Part shown: positions 1 through 11,896 of the stretch, piece after piece | Layout: each line of letters starts with the position of its first letter | Position numbering within the stretch: the stretch's first letter is position 1 | Source of the DNA: Asticcacaulis taihuensis | Lineage (GTDB): Bacteria > Pseudomonadota > Alphaproteobacteria > Caulobacterales > Caulobacteraceae | Assembly: GCF_900100255.1 (NCBI RefSeq) | Contig: NZ_FMTS01000005.1 | Coordinates: 248,001 to 312,000, forward strand | DNA: 64,000 nt | Direction of reading: 5' to 3' | Translations under genes and position numbers: made by a program | The notes under the pieces: generated by a model | What the model saw: only the letters and a program-made list of their open reading frames with translations | The model's database searches: none | Told to the model about the DNA's origin: nothing

Positions 1-489
1 CACCTGGATGCCGCCGGCTTTTGCCGTTTGCAGGATGCACAGAGGCACGCGCTGCACGTTTTCAGCCGTGGCGGTGGCGGCCAGGGCTTGATCGCCGAAG
101 TTCATGAAACCGATCAGCGGTTTGTGTTCGGCGGTTCCGGTGACCGTCACCGAACCGGCGCGCTTATCTACCGTTGCGGTGAAGGTGGGCGTTGTCGTCT
201 TGCCGCCGGTGCCACTTGTTTCGATTGATTGTTGAGCAACGGTTATGGCTGTCTGTGTGACCTGGGCGGAACCGACCGTGGCGACCGCAAGCTGCCCCGC
301 GCCGGCCAGGGCCCCGGCATCGGCGGCGGCCTGAAGGCCTGAACGCGCGCTGGTCATGTCGGTGATTTCGAGAACGCCGGTCACGGCCAGTATGACAGGC
401 ACGGCGGAAAGCGCCGCGATCACGCTGACATTGCCGCCGATTTGCCGGCAGGCCCAGGTCAGATAGGTTTGAAGTCTCAGCCGGCCCAT
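1..489 (-). CDS. TadG-like pilus assembly protein, partial (C-terminus outside window)
   Basis: An open frame runs from the ATG at 489 through the left edge of the window without a stop (163 codons), so only the N-terminal part is present. It starts MGRLRLQTYLTWACRQIGGN, then a single hydrophobic segment (about residues 20-44, VSVIAALSAVPVILAVTGVL), followed by ARSGLQAAADAGALAGA. Inner-membrane anchor plus a D/A-rich helix is the signature of the TadE/TadG-like N-terminal domain (Tad, PF13400) of Flp/Tad pilus pseudopilin-like proteins. Family knowledge suggests it sits in the periplasm as part of Flp pilus assembly; other tad genes would lie left of the window. It is divergent from the hybrid kinase at 624. 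Confidence 0.75.
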   Translation of the reverse strand, partial: MGRLRLQTYLTWACRQIGGNVSVIAALSAVPVILAVTGVLEITDMTSARSGLQAAADAGALAGAGQLAVATVGSAQVTQTAITVAQQSIETSGTGGKTTTPTFTATVDKRAGSVTVTGTAEHKPLIGFMNFGDQALAATATAENVQRVPLCILQTAKAGGIQV

Positions 490-623
490 GGATTTGTCCT
501 TAGTCTAAACCATGGCAGTGAGATTTTAAGATTTGCTTATTAGACTTGGTTTACGACGCAATGTAGACAAGACTATCGCAAAGGTTGTGCGCGCTTAAGC
601 TCATTTCGTTTTATGTATAGAGG

Positions 624-4184
<3,561 letters not shown>

Positions 4185-4212
4185 CGTTTTTAGCTGGATT
4201 TCTTATTTTATT

Positions 4213-4242
4213 CCCGCAAAAGAGTACCGGCGCATTTGCGGG
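4213..4242 (+). promoter_or_regulatory. hairpin overlapping the ribosome binding site of the TonB receptor
   Basis: CCCGCAAA (4213-4220) pairs perfectly with TTTGCGGG (4235-4242) across a 14-nt loop. The right arm runs into the GGGAGGT Shine-Dalgarno of the gene starting at 4252, so folding could mask translation. There is no U-tract, so it is not a standard terminator for the kinase gene. Whether it works is inference. Confidence 0.4.
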
Positions 4243-4251
4243 AGGTGGATA

Positions 4252-6285
4252 GTGGCGGTTCGATATCTGGGGGTGAGCCTGCTGGCAATGGTGGCGATGT
4301 CGGCCCATGCTGAGCCGCCGACGGAAGTCATTGTCCAGGGGCAGCGTTTCGCCCCCTATAGCGGGGATGCCGTTTTCAGCCGTGTGGATCTGACCGGTAC
4401 TCAACTGACCGGCGGCGCCTCGCTTGACCAGGTTTTGAAACAAACGGCACAGGCGTCCCTGTTCCGTCGCTCGTCCAGCCTGACCGCCAATCCGACCGTG
4501 CAGGGTATGTCATTGCGTGCCATCGCCCCGTCCGGCGCCGGGCGGGCACTGGTGACGATGGATGGTATTCCGCAGAACGACCCCTTCGGCGGCTGGGTGA
4601 TCTGGGCCGGCATTCCATCGGACGGACTCGCCAGCGCCCATGTGGTACGCGGCGCTGGCGGCGGGGCCTATGGCGCGGGCGCACTGACCGGCGTGGTCGA
4701 TCTGTCGCTTGTACCGCCGCAGGCTTTACGTCCCTATATCCAGGCCAGTATCGATAATCATGACGGTGGTGGCCTTCAGGCCGGTTTTGCCATGGGCAAT
4801 CATATCGGCGTCCATCTCACCGACCGGACCCTTGAGGGTGATATACCCGTGCGCGGCAGCCAGCGCGGTGCCGCCGATGTGGCGACACACGGCCGGGACC
4901 GCAGCCTGCTGATCAATGGCCAGTGGGCGGTGGCTGAGGGCGAACTGTCCCTGCTGGCCGGAGGCTATGACAGTATGCGCGAGACCGGCCTGAAAGGGGC
5001 TGTGGCGCGATCGAAAGGCGATCAGATCAGCCTGGCCTGGACGCGCCAGCCGACCGCTGAGGCGCTCGGTTATCGTTTGCAAATCTGGCACAAGGACTCA
5101 GACCTCTCCAACCGCTCGATGTCAGTCCTGCCCGGCCGCAGCGGCACGTCCCTGGCCAATGATCAGGTCAAGACGCCGGCGACAGGCGATGGTTTTAATG
5201 CGGCGATCCGCCACCAGACCCTCCATTCCGAATGGGAAATCGGCATCGATGCCCGTACCGGCGAGGGGGAGTCGCGCGAATATTACCGCTATATGGCCGG
5301 TGCGGCGACACGGTATCGCGTCTCCGGCGGCGAGAATGCCCTGGCCGGACTCTATGTGCAGGGCACACACGCCATTGACCGCTGGACCCTGACCGGTGCG
5401 GTGCGCATCGATGAATGGAAGACCTCGGGCGCGCATCGCTTCGAACGTGACCTGACCACCGGTTTGCCCGTACTCGATCTGGACCTGCCATCCAAACAGC
5501 AGACCGTCGGGTCTGGCCGGCTGGGGGTGGCATATCAGGTCTCGCCACAAAATGCCCTGCGCGCGGCCATCTACAGCGGCTTCCGGCCGCCGAGCCTGAA
5601 TGAACTCTACCGGCCATTCCGCGTCGGCAATGATGTCACCGAAGCCAATGCCGACCTGAAGCCGGAGACCCTGACCGGTGGTGAAATCGGCTGGCGGCGC
5701 AGTGGCCAGCGCCTGCATCTCGACGCCGATATCTTCTCCAATATCGTCAGCGATCCGGTCACCAATGTCACGCTCGGTATCGGGCCGGGCACCTTTCCGG
5801 TGGCCGGCTTTATTCCCGCAGGCGGCGCCTATCGTCAGCGCCGGAATGTCGGTGAAATCCGTGCCTATGGGCTGGAAGCGCAGGCTCAGTATCAGATCAG
5901 CGATACCCTGGCGCTCAATGCCGCCCTGACCGCCACCCATGCGCGCGTCGGCAAGGCAGACGCAGCGGTCAATGGCAAGCGGCCCGCCCAAGCACCGGCT
6001 TACAGCGCCTCGATCGGCGCCGAAGGGCAGATGGCGAAATTCGGCTGGCGTGCCGACTGGCTGTTCGAGGGACAGAGCTTCGAGGACGATCTCAATGCCC
6101 TGCCGCTGAAGCCCTACAGCAATTTAAACCTGGCGCTGGACTATTCGTTTACGCCGCGGGTCAGCCTGGGCCTGCGTGTCGATAATGCCTTCGACGCGGC
6201 GATCCAGATCCAGCGCAGCAATGACGGCACGGTCAGTTTCGACACCAGCCGCATGGTCACGCTAACCCTGAGTTATCGGCGTTAA
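4252..6285 (+). CDS. TonB-dependent outer-membrane receptor
   Basis: 677 residues. A GTG start is set by GGAGGT five bases upstream. A signal peptide ends at AMSAHA (about residue 21), followed by a TonB-box-like TEVIVQGQ and a plug domain (about 25-150: SLDQVLKQTA, VQGMSLRAIAPSG, VTMDGIPQNDPFGGW, GAYGAGALTGVV). The rest is a beta-barrel with repeated aromatic strands and a C-terminal LTLSYRR. Such receptors use TonB/ExbBD energy to import siderophores, cobalamin, metals or carbohydrates; the ligand cannot be told from sequence. Its stop codon overlaps that of the convergent sugar-isomerase-like gene (6283-6285 versus 6282-6284), and no terminator fits between them. Confidence 0.88.
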   Translation: MAVRYLGVSLLAMVAMSAHAEPPTEVIVQGQRFAPYSGDAVFSRVDLTGTQLTGGASLDQVLKQTAQASLFRRSSSLTANPTVQGMSLRAIAPSGAGRALVTMDGIPQNDPFGGWVIWAGIPSDGLASAHVVRGAGGGAYGAGALTGVVDLSLVPPQALRPYIQASIDNHDGGGLQAGFAMGNHIGVHLTDRTLEGDIPVRGSQRGAADVATHGRDRSLLINGQWAVAEGELSLLAGGYDSMRETGLKGAVARSKGDQISLAWTRQPTAEALGYRLQIWHKDSDLSNRSMSVLPGRSGTSLANDQVKTPATGDGFNAAIRHQTLHSEWEIGIDARTGEGESREYYRYMAGAATRYRVSGGENALAGLYVQGTHAIDRWTLTGAVRIDEWKTSGAHRFERDLTTGLPVLDLDLPSKQQTVGSGRLGVAYQVSPQNALRAAIYSGFRPPSLNELYRPFRVGNDVTEANADLKPETLTGGEIGWRRSGQRLHLDADIFSNIVSDPVTNVTLGIGPGTFPVAGFIPAGGAYRQRRNVGEIRAYGLEAQAQYQISDTLALNAALTATHARVGKADAAVNGKRPAQAPAYSASIGAEGQMAKFGWRADWLFEGQSFEDDLNALPLKPYSNLNLALDYSFTPRVSLGLRVDNAFDAAIQIQRSNDGTVSFDTSRMVTLTLSYRR

Positions 6286-7214
6286 AGCGTGGCGATATAG
6301 GCACGGCTTTCCTTGAGCGACTCGATCACCGGCTTGAGATAGGGCGGCTCCTGTTCGATGAAGTAATTCTTCACGCCCAGTTCCTGCGCGGCGGCGAAGA
6401 CCGGCTTCCAGTCGATCATGCCCTTGCCGATTTCGGTCGAACGGAATCCGGCCGGGATGGTCGCGTCCTTGATCATGTCCTTGACGTGCAGCAGGTCGAG
6501 ACGATCGGCATATTTCTTCATCATCGCCACCGGATCGGCGCCGGCCACCGCCACCCAGCCGAGGTCGAGCTCGGCGCGCAACTGGTCGGCCGGAGCGGCG
6601 GCCATCAGGATATCGTAGCCGGTCTGCCCGTTGCCGAGATCGGTGAATTCCATCGGGTGATTGTGCCAGGCCAGTTTCAGGCCCGCCTTGTTTATGGCCG
6701 GCGCGATGGCCGCCAGGTGTTCGGCATTCATTTTCCAGGCATCCAGAGTCATGGCCTTGATCATGCCGGTTATCCAGTCGCTGCCAGCAGGCAGGGGGGC
6801 GGGCGTCTTCGGCGAGGAACAGACCAGCCATTCGGCGCCGAGCGCCAGGGCCTCGGCTATTTCCTTGTCGAGATTGTCGATCAGCTTGGGCATGTTGGAG
6901 TGGGCGCTGCGGACTTTCAGCCCCGCCGACTCGATCAGGGCTTTGTATTCGGCGGCGGTCTTGCCTTGCGTGCCGGCCGTCTCGACGACGTCATAACCGG
7001 CGTTTTTCACCGCGTTCAGGGTGCCGGCAATGTCCTTCGCCAGTTCGGCATTGACTGTATAGAGCTGGACGCCGACCGGCCAGGTTGCCAGCACGCTTTT
7101 AGCTTTGGTTTCAGGTGCAGGAGCAGGCGGCGCTTTGCAGCCGGCAAGCGCCGTCAGGCTGAATATGCCTGCACCGAGGAGCATGTGGCGGCGCGAGGGG
7201 ACGGGTTGTGTCAT
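6282..7214 (-). CDS. secreted sugar phosphate isomerase/epimerase-like TIM-barrel protein
   Basis: 310 residues from the ATG at 7214, chosen because AGGAAG lies seven bases upstream; the frame stays open further but without a good start. The N-terminus MTQPVPSRRHMLLGAG has a twin-arginine-like motif, and LTALAGC is a lipobox, so it is probably an exported lipoprotein. The body follows the xylose-isomerase-like TIM-barrel family (AP endonuclease family 2 fold): GVQLYTVN, then AGYDVVE, HNHPMEF, ELDLGWVAVAGADP, LLHVKDM and a final YFIEQE, which supply the usual metal-binding His/Glu/Asp set. Exported members are often found in sugar-catabolic loci. The substrate is unknown. Confidence 0.8.
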   Translation of the reverse strand: MTQPVPSRRHMLLGAGIFSLTALAGCKAPPAPAPETKAKSVLATWPVGVQLYTVNAELAKDIAGTLNAVKNAGYDVVETAGTQGKTAAEYKALIESAGLKVRSAHSNMPKLIDNLDKEIAEALALGAEWLVCSSPKTPAPLPAGSDWITGMIKAMTLDAWKMNAEHLAAIAPAINKAGLKLAWHNHPMEFTDLGNGQTGYDILMAAAPADQLRAELDLGWVAVAGADPVAMMKKYADRLDLLHVKDMIKDATIPAGFRSTEIGKGMIDWKPVFAAAQELGVKNYFIEQEPPYLKPVIESLKESRAYIATL

Positions 7215-7273
7215 GGTATCTTCCTGCCTGTAAAAGCACGGTCTGCGCCGCGATCCGTCGCAGATAAGCACGA

Positions 7274-7291
7274 ATTGTAATCGAATACAAT
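7274..7291. promoter_or_regulatory. candidate operator in the divergent promoter region
   Basis: ATTGTA (7274-7279) and TACAAT (7286-7291) form a perfect inverted repeat with a 6-bp spacer. It lies 60 bp upstream of the isomerase-like gene (minus) and 62 bp upstream of the nuclease gene (plus). The size and symmetry suit a dimeric repressor such as the LacI or GntR type, but no such regulator is adjacent. Confidence 0.3.
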
Positions 7292-7352
7292 CGCCGCTCT
7301 TACGAATGCGTCCTTGTGGATTGCTGCGAGAACATATATAGAACTTTTGGTC

Positions 7353-9527
7353 ATGTCCCGCGAATTCACCACTCTTCCGCCGCTCTATTACCGCGATCAT
7401 TTCCGCGAAATGATCGGCTTCCTCACCTCGGTCTACGGCGCGATGCTGGGCACGGAAGAGCGGGCTTTCATCACGCGTTTCGATGCGCTCGATGAATGGG
7501 CGCAGTGCCTTTATATCCGCATGAGCAACCGCAAGAAGGCCGTTTTTTCGCCGCGCGACCTGGCCTATCAGGAGATCGGCGACCTGTGGGGCGGGCTTGA
7601 CCAGTTGCGCGCGCACGGTTTTATCCGCGAGATCGACGTGCGTGATTATCGCGCCTGTCTGGACGATCGTCCGAAGCCGGACCTGATCGACCTGGCGCGC
7701 GGTCATCAGCTTGAGGTGAAAAGCGGCTGGAGCAAGCCGAAACTGGTCGGCTTCCTGTATGAACACCTGCCTTACGAGCGCTTTTCATCCGGTTTCCTGC
7801 ACTCGGATCATTTCGTGCCCGAACATAAGGAGACGCTGGGCTTCCTGCTCTATCTCTATTTCGGCAAACTCAGCGACAACATGACCAGCTTCGCCCTGCG
7901 TGACCTGGGCGTCGTGTCGGTGAAAGCGCGCGACAGCTACCAGGCGCGCTTCGAGACTCTGGAAGAGGCACGGGCCGGTTATTTCTACACGCGGCAGCTC
8001 CGCGCCCTGAAAGACGGGGCGGATTTTCGCGCGCTGGCCGAAACGCTTGATGACTGGCCGATGCCGCTGGCGGAACCCGCGATCGGCCTGCGTGATACCC
8101 TGCTGCACCAGATCGGCCTGGCGTTTGAAAAACAGAGAGATGCTGCTTCGGCGCTTGCCGTTTATGCGCGGTCCGGCGCCTTTGAGAGCCATGAGCGCAG
8201 TGTGCGCCTGCTGTATAATATCGGCGCGGCCGAAGAGGCGAAGGTCCGGCTGGAAGCCATGCTGGAAAGCCCGGCGCATGACGAGGAATATATCTTCGCC
8301 AGCGATTTTTATGCCCGCAAGTTCGGCCAGCAGCGCATTGGAGTCTACACGCAATTGCTGCGTTCGGCGGAGACGATCGAGGTCGATGAGCTTTATCGTG
8401 GCGACGCCGAATTTGCCGCCATGCAGGTCTATGCCCGGCAGGGCTGGACCGCGCATCACACCGAAAACGGCCTGTGGCCGGTATTGTTCGGACTTGTCTT
8501 CTGGGAGGAGCTGTTTGGCAGCGGTGCCGGCTTTGCCTCCGAATTTGACCAACGCCCGCAAAGCCTGAAGGACAAGATTTTCCATACGCGCTTTGCCGAT
8601 GAGATCGCGGAAAAGCTGGCGCGTGTGCAGTCCGGCACGGCGCTGAAAATGCTGCGCGAAACGATCCGGCAAAGACAGGGCGAACATAACGGTCTGTTTG
8701 ACTGGTTCGATGGCCTGGAGGCGTTGGTCACCTCGTTTCTGACCGCCGCACCATCCGAAGCCGTGGCGGTATTGCTGCAAAAAATGGCGGAAGATTTCCA
8801 TGCCCTGCGCGATGGTTTCCCCGATTTGGTGCTTATCCGTGACGGGCAGGTGCGCTTCGTCGAGATCAAGGGCGAAGGCGACCAAATCCGTCGTCACCAG
8901 TTGGCGCGGCTGAATTTGCTGCGCAATATCGGCTTTGAAGCCGATATCTGCCGCGTGACCTACCGCACCGATCCGGACCAGGTCTATGTCGTGGTCGACG
9001 TCGAAACCACGGGCGGGCGGCCGCCCAATGACCGGGTCACCGAAATCGGCGCGGTCAAGGTCCGTAAGGGCGAAATCATCGGCGAGTGGTCGTCTCTGAT
9101 CAATCCGGAAAAGCGCATCCCGCATTTCATCACCCAACTGACAGGCATCAGCAACGATATGGTGCGCGATGCGCCGAAATTCGCTGATATCGCTGATGAC
9201 TTCGCCGATTTCATAGAAGGCGCCATTTTTGTGGCGCATAATGCGACATTCGATCATGGGTTCATCGCCAGCGAGTTTCGCCGGATCGAGCGGCGCTTCC
9301 GTCACCCGAAGCTGTGTACTTGCGCGGCCATGCGCAAACACTATCCTGGCCAGGCTTCCTATGGCCTGGCGAACCTGTGCCGCACCTTCGATATCGAGTT
9401 GGTCAATCACCACCGGGCGCTAGCGGATGCCCGCGCGGCAGCGGCCCTGCTGAACCTGGTGAACGAAAAGCGCCTGGAAATGTATCTGCCAAACGCCAAA
9501 AATCGCAAAAATATCACAGTAGACTAA
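7353..9527 (+). CDS. FAN1-like VRR-NUC nuclease fused to a DEDDh 3'-5' exonuclease
   Basis: 724 residues from ATG 7353; the frame extends 13 codons upstream to TTG 7314, but homology-like sequence starts at the PPLYYRDHF stretch. The N-terminal half resembles bacterial FAN1: a winged-helix-like region (FSPRDLAYQEIGDLWGGL), a helical TPR-like middle, then a VRR-NUC domain with D491 (FPDLVLI), E504 and K506 (VEIKGEGDQ) and the RRHQLARLNLL helix. The C-terminal 180 residues form a DnaQ-like exonuclease: VDVETTG (D549, E551), HNATFDHGFI and HHRALADA, so all DEDDh residues are present. Family knowledge points to structure-specific 5' flap nuclease action in crosslink repair; the exonuclease could trim the products. 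Divergent from the isomerase-like gene. Confidence 0.8.
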   Translation: MSREFTTLPPLYYRDHFREMIGFLTSVYGAMLGTEERAFITRFDALDEWAQCLYIRMSNRKKAVFSPRDLAYQEIGDLWGGLDQLRAHGFIREIDVRDYRACLDDRPKPDLIDLARGHQLEVKSGWSKPKLVGFLYEHLPYERFSSGFLHSDHFVPEHKETLGFLLYLYFGKLSDNMTSFALRDLGVVSVKARDSYQARFETLEEARAGYFYTRQLRALKDGADFRALAETLDDWPMPLAEPAIGLRDTLLHQIGLAFEKQRDAASALAVYARSGAFESHERSVRLLYNIGAAEEAKVRLEAMLESPAHDEEYIFASDFYARKFGQQRIGVYTQLLRSAETIEVDELYRGDAEFAAMQVYARQGWTAHHTENGLWPVLFGLVFWEELFGSGAGFASEFDQRPQSLKDKIFHTRFADEIAEKLARVQSGTALKMLRETIRQRQGEHNGLFDWFDGLEALVTSFLTAAPSEAVAVLLQKMAEDFHALRDGFPDLVLIRDGQVRFVEIKGEGDQIRRHQLARLNLLRNIGFEADICRVTYRTDPDQVYVVVDVETTGGRPPNDRVTEIGAVKVRKGEIIGEWSSLINPEKRIPHFITQLTGISNDMVRDAPKFADIADDFADFIEGAIFVAHNATFDHGFIASEFRRIERRFRHPKLCTCAAMRKHYPGQASYGLANLCRTFDIELVNHHRALADARAAAALLNLVNEKRLEMYLPNAKNRKNITVD

Positions 9528-9594
9528 AAATACTGATCCACTCTGGCGTCGAATCCTTATAAACAGGCACTATAGTGCCGGCTTTGGAGGGAAG

Positions 9595-10125
9595 ATGTCG
9601 GAAGAATTGCCGCAGGTGCTGATCGTGATCGATGTCCAGGAAGGCTTCATCACGCCGCATTCGCAGCATGTGGTAACCCCGCTGGAAAACCTTCAGTACG
9701 AGTTCGATCATGTCATTTTCACCAGGTTCTATAATCCGGAGCCCTCGCCGTTCCGGAAGATACTCGGCTATGACAGGATGCCTCCGAAAAGCCCGGAAAC
9801 CGAACTGGCGCTTCTGCCGCGCGATGACGCCGTGGTCATCAGCCGGCCTCTCTACAGCTGCGTCACCGAAACCCTGTTGGTGCGTTTGAAAACCTGGGGC
9901 GTGCGTGAGGTCTTTATTGCCGGTATCGCCACCGAAGCCTGTATTCTCAAAAGCGTGCTTGATCTGTTTGAACTGAATATTCGGCCGTGGGTGCTGGAAG
10001 ACCTGTGCGCGAGCGACAAGGGCGCGGAGTTTCACGATCCGGCAATCAAGCTCATGGGCAAGCTGATCGGACCGCAGCACATCATAAAGAGCACCGGCCC
10101 GGAAGCCTCGGCTGGCCGCGTCTAG
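9595..10125 (+). CDS. isochorismatase-family cysteine hydrolase
   Basis: 176 residues, ATG preceded by GGAGGGAAG. The family signature is visible: VLIVIDVQEGF with the first catalytic Asp, and GIATEACILKS carrying the nucleophile Cys after the usual TxxC pattern. The third triad residue, a Lys in the typical K-x-x-YS motif, is not obvious: the matching stretch reads VVISRPLYSCV, with Ser/Arg there. The enzyme would hydrolyse an amide or related bond in the cytoplasm, but the substrate is unknown and activity is uncertain. Its stop (TAG 10123-10125) shares a CTAG with the convergent small membrane gene. Confidence 0.75.
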   Translation: MSEELPQVLIVIDVQEGFITPHSQHVVTPLENLQYEFDHVIFTRFYNPEPSPFRKILGYDRMPPKSPETELALLPRDDAVVISRPLYSCVTETLLVRLKTWGVREVFIAGIATEACILKSVLDLFELNIRPWVLEDLCASDKGAEFHDPAIKLMGKLIGPQHIIKSTGPEASAGRV

Positions 10126-10340
10126 TCCTCACAATCCGCGATGTGGTGCGGGAAAAGCCTGTTCTTTCCCATCCACAGGCCACCCAGGATAGCCAGCACA
10201 CCCACGCCGGCCAGTCCGGCCAGGGCCAGGCTCGTTTTCGGCAGGTTGCGGTAGTTTTCCAATAGACGCTCAGCCTTCATGCTTAGCGTGTCCCTGGCGG
10301 GAATGGCGGCGTAGGTGTTGGGGGCGTCGATATAGTCCAT
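10122..10340 (-). CDS. small single-pass membrane protein of unknown function
   Basis: 72 residues; the start is supported by GAGGTG six bases upstream. A soluble N-terminal 40 residues (AERLLENYRNLP) is followed by one transmembrane helix (about 41-57, ALAGLAGVGVLAILGGLW) and a short basic/acidic tail. No family recognised. It overlaps the stop of the cysteine hydrolase by three bases, convergent. Confidence 0.6.
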   Translation of the reverse strand: MDYIDAPNTYAAIPARDTLSMKAERLLENYRNLPKTSLALAGLAGVGVLAILGGLWMGKNRLFPHHIADCED

Positions 10341-10582
10341 GGCGGCACCTCATTTTTGTAGTGCTAATCTAACCGCGAAAATCATCAGAAAACACAGCTT
10401 AACCGTTTCCATCATGTAAGGATTTGGTGAACCGTATACGCCCGTTCTTGCGCGTATTTGTGCCGCAGCGGGAAGGTTTACGTCTCATCGCTTACGGCTT
10501 TTTTACGAAAGTGCCTGCCTTTCTGCTTTTTTTCCTTACGGATGATTTGAGATACTGAAAATGTCAAAGAGTCAAACTCAAT

Positions 10583-10655
10583 GACAATAAAAAAGCCAGA
10601 GAGACGAAGCGTTTGACACATGTCAACCCATTCACCTCTCTGGTTTTTTATTGTC
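10583..10655. other. long A/T-tailed hairpin, possible bidirectional terminator or small RNA
   Basis: Left arm 10583-10603 (GACAATAAAAAA, one extra G, CCAGAGAG) pairs with 10636-10655 (CTCTCTGG, TTTTTTATTGTC): 20 pairs with one bulged base and a 32-nt loop. CCAGAGAG/CTCTCTGG followed by a T-run exists on both strands, as in a bidirectional terminator. The loop contains TTGAC-ACAT-GTCAA (10613-10626), a perfect FNR/FixK-type palindrome. Confidence 0.55.
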
Positions 10656-10667
10656 TGAACCGTAAGA

Positions 10668-10693
10668 AAACGGCCCCATGTTCGGGGCCGTTT
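10668..10693 (-). terminator. rho-independent terminator of the 10707-11123 gene
   Basis: AAACGGCCCC (10668-10677) pairs with GGGGCCGTTT (10684-10693) across a 6-nt loop; on the minus strand it is followed by TTTTCTT. It sits 14 bp past the stop of the minus-strand gene. Confidence 0.8.
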
Positions 10694-10706
10694 CTGTTGG
10701 TAAGCA

Positions 10707-11123
10707 TCAGTAGCTGCTGGGCGGGTCGCTGGCCGGAAAGCTGTCATCGATCATGGAATCGATCTGACCTTCATCAAGATTATCGCGCAATTTCTTATCA
10801 CGGCGCAATTGCGTGCGATGGGGCGTCGTGCGGAAAAAGCCCGTCAGGAAGGCCGTTACGAAGGTCGTGACGGTATCGATCATTCCGGCCTTGTGGCTGG
10901 CGTCCAGACCGAGCGCACTCTTTGTCGCCTTGAGGGTGTCGGCTTCGCTGATCGCATCCTCGCCGGTTCTGACCGGCGAGATGATTTTTTCGTCCGTACC
11001 TTCGGGGGGGAAGGGGTCGTTTTGGTCCGACCCGCGCGCCACGTCGGACGGGTGTGTGCCGCTGCCGGAACTGCACGTCCGGGCGTCCGCGTTCTGATCG
11101 GTCCTGATGTCAAAATCGGCCAT
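10707..11123 (-). CDS. hypothetical protein with C-terminal SFPASDPP motif
   Basis: 138 residues; AGGAGG six bases before the ATG at 11123 supports the start. The N-terminal half is polar and low-complexity (DQNADARTCSSGSGTHPSD), the middle has a weakly hydrophobic helix (VTTFVTAFLTGFF), and the C-terminus reads IDSMIDDSFPASDPPSSY. The terminal [D/E]SFPASDPPS motif recurs at the end of many small proteobacterial proteins of unknown role. No enzymatic domain is seen. It has its own terminator downstream and is divergent from the monooxygenase-like gene. Confidence 0.65.
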   Translation of the reverse strand: MADFDIRTDQNADARTCSSGSGTHPSDVARGSDQNDPFPPEGTDEKIISPVRTGEDAISEADTLKATKSALGLDASHKAGMIDTVTTFVTAFLTGFFRTTPHRTQLRRDKKLRDNLDEGQIDSMIDDSFPASDPPSSY

Positions 11124-11279
11124 GGAGTCCTCCTGTGAAGGTTCAAGTTTAGGCGCTGACGGATAAAGTCACGCTGGCGATCATCCCTTGTCAAAATAAG
11201 GCTGTAATAAGCATCTTGAGATCGGTCGCGCGGCGTGACATAGAGGCCGCACCGGATGCCGGATAGCCAAGGAACCGAC

Positions 11280-11579
11280 ATGATCACCGAAATCGCCACC
11301 CTGACCATCGATCCTGCTAGGGCCGCTGACTTTGAAGCCGCCGTGGCGGCTGCCGCGCCGCACTTTAAAAGCGCCGAAGGCTGTCACGGCATGTCGCTGG
11401 AAAAGGTGATCGAGACGCCGGGCCTGTATAATCTGCGCGTTCTGTGGGAAACGGTCGATCATCACATGGTCACTTTCCGCAGCAGCGATAATTTTCAGCA
11501 ATGGCGTGCCCTGGCCGGTCCCTTCTTTACCGACGCCCCTAAAGTGGTGCATGGTGAAACCGTTGGCCAGTATTTCTGA
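11280..11579 (+). CDS. antibiotic biosynthesis monooxygenase (ABM) domain protein
   Basis: 99 residues from ATG 11280, with AAGGA eight bases upstream (an in-frame ATG at 11256 has none). The pattern of an N-terminal strand ITEIATLTIDPAR, a helix ADFEAAVAAAAPHF, GCHGMSLEK, YNLRVLWETVDHHMVTFR and FQQWRALAGPFF is the dimeric ferredoxin-like ABM fold (PF03992). Members oxidise quinol-like or small reactive compounds, or act in heme handling, but most are unassigned. Twenty bases before the HTH gene at 11600, so probably cotranscribed. Confidence 0.7.
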   Translation: MITEIATLTIDPARAADFEAAVAAAAPHFKSAEGCHGMSLEKVIETPGLYNLRVLWETVDHHMVTFRSSDNFQQWRALAGPFFTDAPKVVHGETVGQYF

Positions 11580-11599
11580 CGACCAAGAGATTTTTTGAT

Positions 11600-11896
11600 A
11601 TGACCGAACCAACCAAGCCCGCCCGCGAGACGCGCAAGTCGCTGCTGACTCCGCTCGAATTCGCCCGTATTGCCGATCTGGCATGGCGCACTGATCCGCG
11701 CGGTTCGCTGGCGCGTCAGATTTCCGAAGCGACCGGCGTGTCGGAAAGCTCGATCGAGCGCTGGTTGAAGGATGAGCGTCATCCGGCGCCGGCGGAGCGC
11801 ATTGCCGAAGCCCTGCGTCTGGCCGACAAGCGGATGCATGAAAACAGCGATTTTCTCTATAATGTCGCCATGACCCTGGCGAAAAATCCGAACTAA
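11600..11896 (+). CDS. small helix-turn-helix protein
   Basis: 98 residues. A candidate HTH lies at about residues 38-62 (LARQISEATGVSES then SIERWLKDERHPAP), like the recognition helix of XRE-type or transposase-like binders; the rest is helical and lacks a ligand domain. It follows the ABM gene by 20 bp in the same direction. It may regulate that gene, but this is inference. Its TAA overlaps the TAG of the convergent membrane protein gene by two bases. Confidence 0.6.
   Translation: MTEPTKPARETRKSLLTPLEFARIADLAWRTDPRGSLARQISEATGVSESSIERWLKDERHPAPAERIAEALRLADKRMHENSDFLYNVAMTLAKNPN

Larger units (their letters stand above)
10341..10706. other. gene-free stretch with hairpins
   Basis: No convincing gene. 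The open frames here run through the terminator and have poor coding character. It holds a long AT-rich hairpin (10583-10655) with an FNR-like palindrome in its loop, and a GC-rich terminator (10668-10693), both listed separately. The AT content is clearly higher than in the neighbouring genes, fitting a promoter/terminator area or an unannotated small RNA. Confidence 0.5.

Noticed and set aside
10478-10747. 89-codon minus-strand frame
   Set aside because: It runs through a GC-rich terminator and the long A/T hairpin, and overlaps the end of the 10707 gene.
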